From Avisuccinivibrio sp964424565 (GTDB lineage Bacteria; Pseudomonadota; Gammaproteobacteria; Enterobacterales; Succinivibrionaceae): a DNA stretch of 16,506 bases. Below, in pieces: positions 13,805 through 16,506 of this stretch. Numbering within the stretch: the first letter of the stretch is position 1; each line of letters begins with the position of its first letter. A program made the translations under genes and the position numbers. Where the stretch lies: NCBI GenBank assembly GCA_964424565.1, contig CAYRIZ010000047.1, positions 1 through 16,506 on the forward strand, written 5' to 3'. The notes beneath the pieces are model-generated. The model did not search any database. It saw only the letters and a list, made by a program, of their open reading frames with translations, and was not told the DNA's origin.

Positions 13805-15901
13805 ATGCCGCCCCGCCGTCATCGTCAGCCCTCAGCGGCTGCCACCCTGCTGCGCCGGACGGCCCTGCTGCTCCTGAGCCTGCTGCTGCTTGCCGTGGCT
13901 GCAGGTATTCTCCTGATCAATGGCGAAAACATCAAAAAGCCCCTGCAGGATCTGCTGCAGCAGCAGACCGGACAGGAATGCCGCATAGCCCGGGCCGAAT
14001 TTTCCCCTCTTTATCCCAACATCATCAAATTAACCGGCTTCAGCCTGGGTGAGCTGCAGGCAGATGAGATCTACCTGGACTATGATTTGCGCAGCCTGCT
14101 GCCGCAGGAGAAAACTCTGCATATCAATGAGCTGTACATCAGGGCCCTGCGCGGCCTGCAGCACAGTGCCGGACAATTGCTGCTGCAGCTGGCGGCCCCC
14201 AAATCCCTGCAGATAGACGTGCTGCGCCTGCAGGATCTGCCCCTGCAGAGCTGGCGCCTGCAGGCCGGAAGCGCCGCGCTGCGCCTGCATGGCCTGCAGC
14301 TGTCAGAAGGTCAGGAGCCAGTCCTGGCAAGCGGCAGTGCGCAGCTGCAGGAGGTCCTGCTCGATCAGCTGCCGCTTAAGAGCCTGCGGGTGGAATTTGC
14401 CTGGGAGCAGGATCAGCTGCTGCTGCCTTCCCTGCAGGCTGAACTGGCAGGAGGCGTGGTCAGCGGCCGCGGCGGCCGGCTTGATGCCGCAGGCAATTCC
14501 CTGAGCTTTGAGCAGCTGGATTTAAGCCGCCTGATTTGCCGGGACGGCCTGCAGGCCTTAGCTCCCTACTCCATCAGCGCCGAGCGGGGGCGGCTGCAGG
14601 AGCTCTTTTTTGCCCCGGGTCCTCAGCTGTCAGTGCAGCAGCTGAGCGCTGAGTTTACTGATCTCAAGCTGCAGGAGGGACAGCTGTCAGTACAGCTGCA
14701 GCAGGGCACGGCCTCAGGACTGGCCCTGCCTGACTGGGGACTTAATCTGGAAGATCTCTCCTTTGCCGGCACCATACAGGATACAGGGGCGGCGCTGACT
14801 GTGAGCGGGCAGCTGCTGCAGGGCAGTTTTGGCCTGGATTTCACCTGGGATCGAGCCGGCCACACCCTGGACGTGCATGATCTGTGGCTGCAGAACAATA
14901 AAATTGAGTTCCACCGCCGGCAGATTGAGCGGCTGCAGGAAGCGGTGGGAGATCTGGAAATCAGCCTGGACAGTGCCCGCGGGGAAAATTTAAGACTGCT
15001 GTCCTTTATGGATGATTTCCCCCTGTCGGCAGAACAGCTTAATCTGCAGGCTTCCGCCCTGAAGTTTGCCGCCGGCCGGCTGCAGGGGGCATCAGCCGGT
15101 TTGTTCAGCCTCAATTTTGCCAATCTCTCCTATGCCGATTTGTTCTTCATGCAGGGCACCATCCTGGCGGCCTTAAGCGCTGATATGCTCAACCTCAATG
15201 TGCCGCAGCTTATGCTGCAGCGCTCCGAGCTCAGCGGAGCCCTGGCGCTGTCCTTCAGCCGGGCCCCGAGTTTTCTCCTCATCAATGCCCCTGAGCTTAA
15301 TCTCTCAGATCTCAACTGCGCCCTGATCCCGCATCTGCTGCAGGGGCAGGTCAGTCTCAATTTGGATCTCAGGGCCCCCGGTCCCTTTACCGGCGACTGG
15401 CAGCAGCTGATCGCTTCCCTGCAGGGCAGGGTCAGCCTCAAATCCCCGGGGCTGCTGATCTCTCATCTGGGGCTGGATCTGATCAATGGCGGGCCGGCGG
15501 GCACGCTGGAGTATCCCCCGGCGGAGCTGTATCAGGCCTTAAGGCAGGCCGACACCGGCATATATGAGCTCAGTCTGACCGGCAGCTTCAGCCCCGGCCG
15601 GGGTACTCTCAGCGGCTCTTTTGATACCCCGGCTTCACATGTGTTTTTGAACCTGGCCGCCGATCTCAAGCAGCTGACCCTCTCGGGGCAGAGCAATATG
15701 TTCTCGTATTCAGGAGATGCGCGCACCCGCGTCACCTTAAGCGGCAGTTTGAGCGAGCCCCTCTTTACCCTGGAAGCGAGGGAGCGCGGGATGGAGCGTC
15801 CCGGACTGCAGCCCTCCGGCGATAGTGGGGAAACTGTTCTGCCGGAGCCGGAGCAGGAGAGGGTTGAGCCTGCAGCAGAGGAAGCCGCCGCTCCCCGCTG
15901 A
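13805..15901 (+). CDS. AsmA-like envelope protein
   Basis: This 698-residue protein looks like an AsmA-family member, a group of inner-membrane-anchored, mostly beta-strand proteins tied to phospholipid transfer and outer-membrane homeostasis. A basic N-terminus (MPPRRHRQ) is followed by one membrane segment (about 19-39), then a long periplasmic region of short alternating strands. A segment near the C-terminus (about 535-563, LIASLQGRVSLKSPG followed by LGLDL) resembles the AsmA C-terminal core. The last 40 residues are Pro/Glu/Ala-rich. The protein is very rich in Leu and Gln, with about 24 Leu-Gln pairs, mostly CTG CAG. The ATG lies 6 bases after the recG stop, with AAAGGA or GGGAG as ribosome-binding site, so it is cotranscribed with recG. 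Which paralogue group (AsmA, YicH, YdbH, YhdP) it belongs to is uncertain. Confidence 0.7.
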   Translation: MPPRRHRQPSAAATLLRRTALLLLSLLLLAVAAGILLINGENIKKPLQDLLQQQTGQECRIARAEFSPLYPNIIKLTGFSLGELQADEIYLDYDLRSLLPQEKTLHINELYIRALRGLQHSAGQLLLQLAAPKSLQIDVLRLQDLPLQSWRLQAGSAALRLHGLQLSEGQEPVLASGSAQLQEVLLDQLPLKSLRVEFAWEQDQLLLPSLQAELAGGVVSGRGGRLDAAGNSLSFEQLDLSRLICRDGLQALAPYSISAERGRLQELFFAPGPQLSVQQLSAEFTDLKLQEGQLSVQLQQGTASGLALPDWGLNLEDLSFAGTIQDTGAALTVSGQLLQGSFGLDFTWDRAGHTLDVHDLWLQNNKIEFHRRQIERLQEAVGDLEISLDSARGENLRLLSFMDDFPLSAEQLNLQASALKFAAGRLQGASAGLFSLNFANLSYADLFFMQGTILAALSADMLNLNVPQLMLQRSELSGALALSFSRAPSFLLINAPELNLSDLNCALIPHLLQGQVSLNLDLRAPGPFTGDWQQLIASLQGRVSLKSPGLLISHLGLDLINGGPAGTLEYPPAELYQALRQADTGIYELSLTGSFSPGRGTLSGSFDTPASHVFLNLAADLKQLTLSGQSNMFSYSGDARTRVTLSGSLSEPLFTLEARERGMERPGLQPSGDSGETVLPEPEQERVEPAAEEAAAPR

Positions 15902-15957
15902 AGCCAAAAAAAATCCCCGGGCTTTGGATCCGGGGAATTCTTTTAAGGCTTTTTTTA
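15902..15957. terminator. Bidirectional terminator between the AsmA-like gene and the ygiW-like gene
   Basis: TCCCCGG (15914-15920) and CCGGGGA (15930-15936) form a 7-bp stem with a 9-base loop. Eight A residues precede it (15906-15913) and ATTCTTTT follows. An outer pair AAGCC/GGCTT (15901-15905 and 15947-15951) encloses this, followed by six or seven T. Read on the minus strand the inner stem is followed by TTTTTTTT. It can end transcription in both directions; the stop codon of the AsmA-like gene adjoins it. Confidence 0.8.
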
Positions 15958-16007
15958 TCGTTTACTGCAAGGAGATGTTAGGTCTCGACCTCCGAGGAGA
16001 TCGCAGA

Positions 16008-16391
16008 CTATGGATTCTCTACCGGGATGGCCTGCTTGACGTCTATGGAGATGGACATAAAGTCGCGGTCAATCTCGCCTATGATGTCGATCAGCTGATC
16101 CCTGGCAATGTGATTCCAGTTCCTGTCGTCATCGAGCTCCACGTCTATGGTATTGCCGGCCAGATCGGTAAATTCAAAGTGATCCTTGTACAAATGTCTG
16201 GTCAGCCGTCCGCGCAGGGTGACAATCTGATCATCACGGCCGTTTTTCAAAACTTCAGCCACTGTGGTGGGGCTGTTGACGAAGCCCTGCGGACCGTAGT
16301 AATGACCTTTGCTGTCAAAACCATGCGGACCTGCAATCACGGCAGTGGAAAAAAGCACAGCTGCGATGGTGGTGAGCATAATTTTTTTCAT
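16008..16391 (-). CDS. YgiW/YdeI-family periplasmic OB-fold stress protein
   Basis: This 127-residue protein belongs to the bacterial OB-fold (BOF) family that includes E. coli YgiW and YdeI, small exported proteins linked to stress and antimicrobial-peptide tolerance. Residues 1-20 are a signal peptide ending VIA, with cleavage before Gly21. The mature start has two GPxGF units (GPHGF, 21-25; GPQGF, 33-37). The OB-fold core follows YgiW closely: TTVAEVLKNGRDDQIVTLRG (42-61), FTDLAGNTIDVELDDDRNW (74-92) and IGEIDRDFMSISIDVKQ (104-120). The ATG has AGGGGG five bases upstream. In E. coli ygiW precedes qseBC, but here the gene runs toward a terminator and the AsmA-like gene, so no two-component system follows it. 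The molecular function is not established in the family. Confidence 0.9.
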   Translation of the reverse strand: MKKIMLTTIAAVLFSTAVIAGPHGFDSKGHYYGPQGFVNSPTTVAEVLKNGRDDQIVTLRGRLTRHLYKDHFEFTDLAGNTIDVELDDDRNWNHIARDQLIDIIGEIDRDFMSISIDVKQAIPVENP

Positions 16392-16506
16392 GATTACCCC
16401 CTCGGAGTTTTTATATGCTGTGGTTGTACCTTATGTTTGTTTGTCTGTTCGTCTTTAACTGACATTGGGCAGCAGATTTTAAGAATTTTCAGCTGCCATT
16501 TTTTGT
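16392..16506 (-). promoter_or_regulatory. Upstream region of the ygiW-like gene
   Basis: On the minus strand the AT-rich hexamer TATAAA lies about 20 bases before the start codon, and CATAAG lies further upstream behind a weak TTAAAG at 17-base spacing. Neither is a convincing promoter, which would suit a gene under activator or stress control. The region also holds the degenerate 4-base repeat described separately. No gene is seen up to the window edge. Confidence 0.35.
16435..16454. repeat. Degenerate 4-base repeat (GTYY)5 upstream of the ygiW-like gene
   Basis: Five consecutive units GTTT, GTTT, GTCT, GTTC and GTCT share a strict 4-base period, with G at 16435, 16439, 16443, 16447 and 16451. 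The tract lies 44-63 bases upstream of the start codon. Its imperfect units make slippage unlikely, so it may be chance or a curved or protein-bound element. Confidence 0.4.

Noticed and set aside
1..16506. Mobile elements, CRISPR arrays, tRNA or rRNA genes, toxin-antitoxin or defence genes
   Set aside because: I saw no transposase or integrase domains, no regularly spaced repeats, no cloverleaf or conserved rRNA segments, and the intergenic gaps are short and explained by promoters and terminators.

Overview
This 16.5 kb window is a stretch of bacterial chromosome holding nine complete protein genes and no visible phage, transposon, CRISPR, tRNA or rRNA sequence. RNase II, oligopeptidase A, a phospholipase-D-type phosphatidylserine synthase, RecG and a YgiW/YdeI-like periplasmic protein together point to a gammaproteobacterium. 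The sequence is fairly GC-rich by eye, uses ATA for isoleucine often, and has a gene order unlike Escherichia coli. I cannot name the genus; a gut lineage such as Succinivibrionaceae is only a guess.

Left part (1-4586): a periplasmic amino-acid-binding protein (minus strand, GlnH-like) diverges from rnb (RNase II, plus strand) across a 322-base intergenic region. That region holds a dyad matching the NtrC consensus at 11 of 12 positions, a strong leader hairpin on the binding-protein side and a perfect TATAAT on the rnb side. An Fsr-type major facilitator transporter follows rnb after 16 bases. It converges on prlC across a 111-base region with two hairpins, one of them a good terminator for prlC.

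Middle part (4587-11590): prlC (oligopeptidase A, minus) diverges from a probable two-gene operon of a three-domain aminopeptidase P and pssA (8-base gap). A second transporter, MdtG-like, follows after 136 bases. The two peptidases share one divergent promoter region, which fits a joint role in peptide turnover.

Right part (11591-16506): recG and a large AsmA-like envelope protein form a tight pair (6-base gap). They converge on a small YgiW-like exported protein across a bidirectional terminator.

No new multi-gene defence or metabolic system is evident; these are housekeeping genes. The observations most worth checking are the NtrC-like site, a strong codon-context rule (isoleucine is ATA mainly when the next codon starts with G), the structured recG leader with an overlapping short reading frame, and the extreme density of CTGCAG (Leu-Gln) in the AsmA-like gene.
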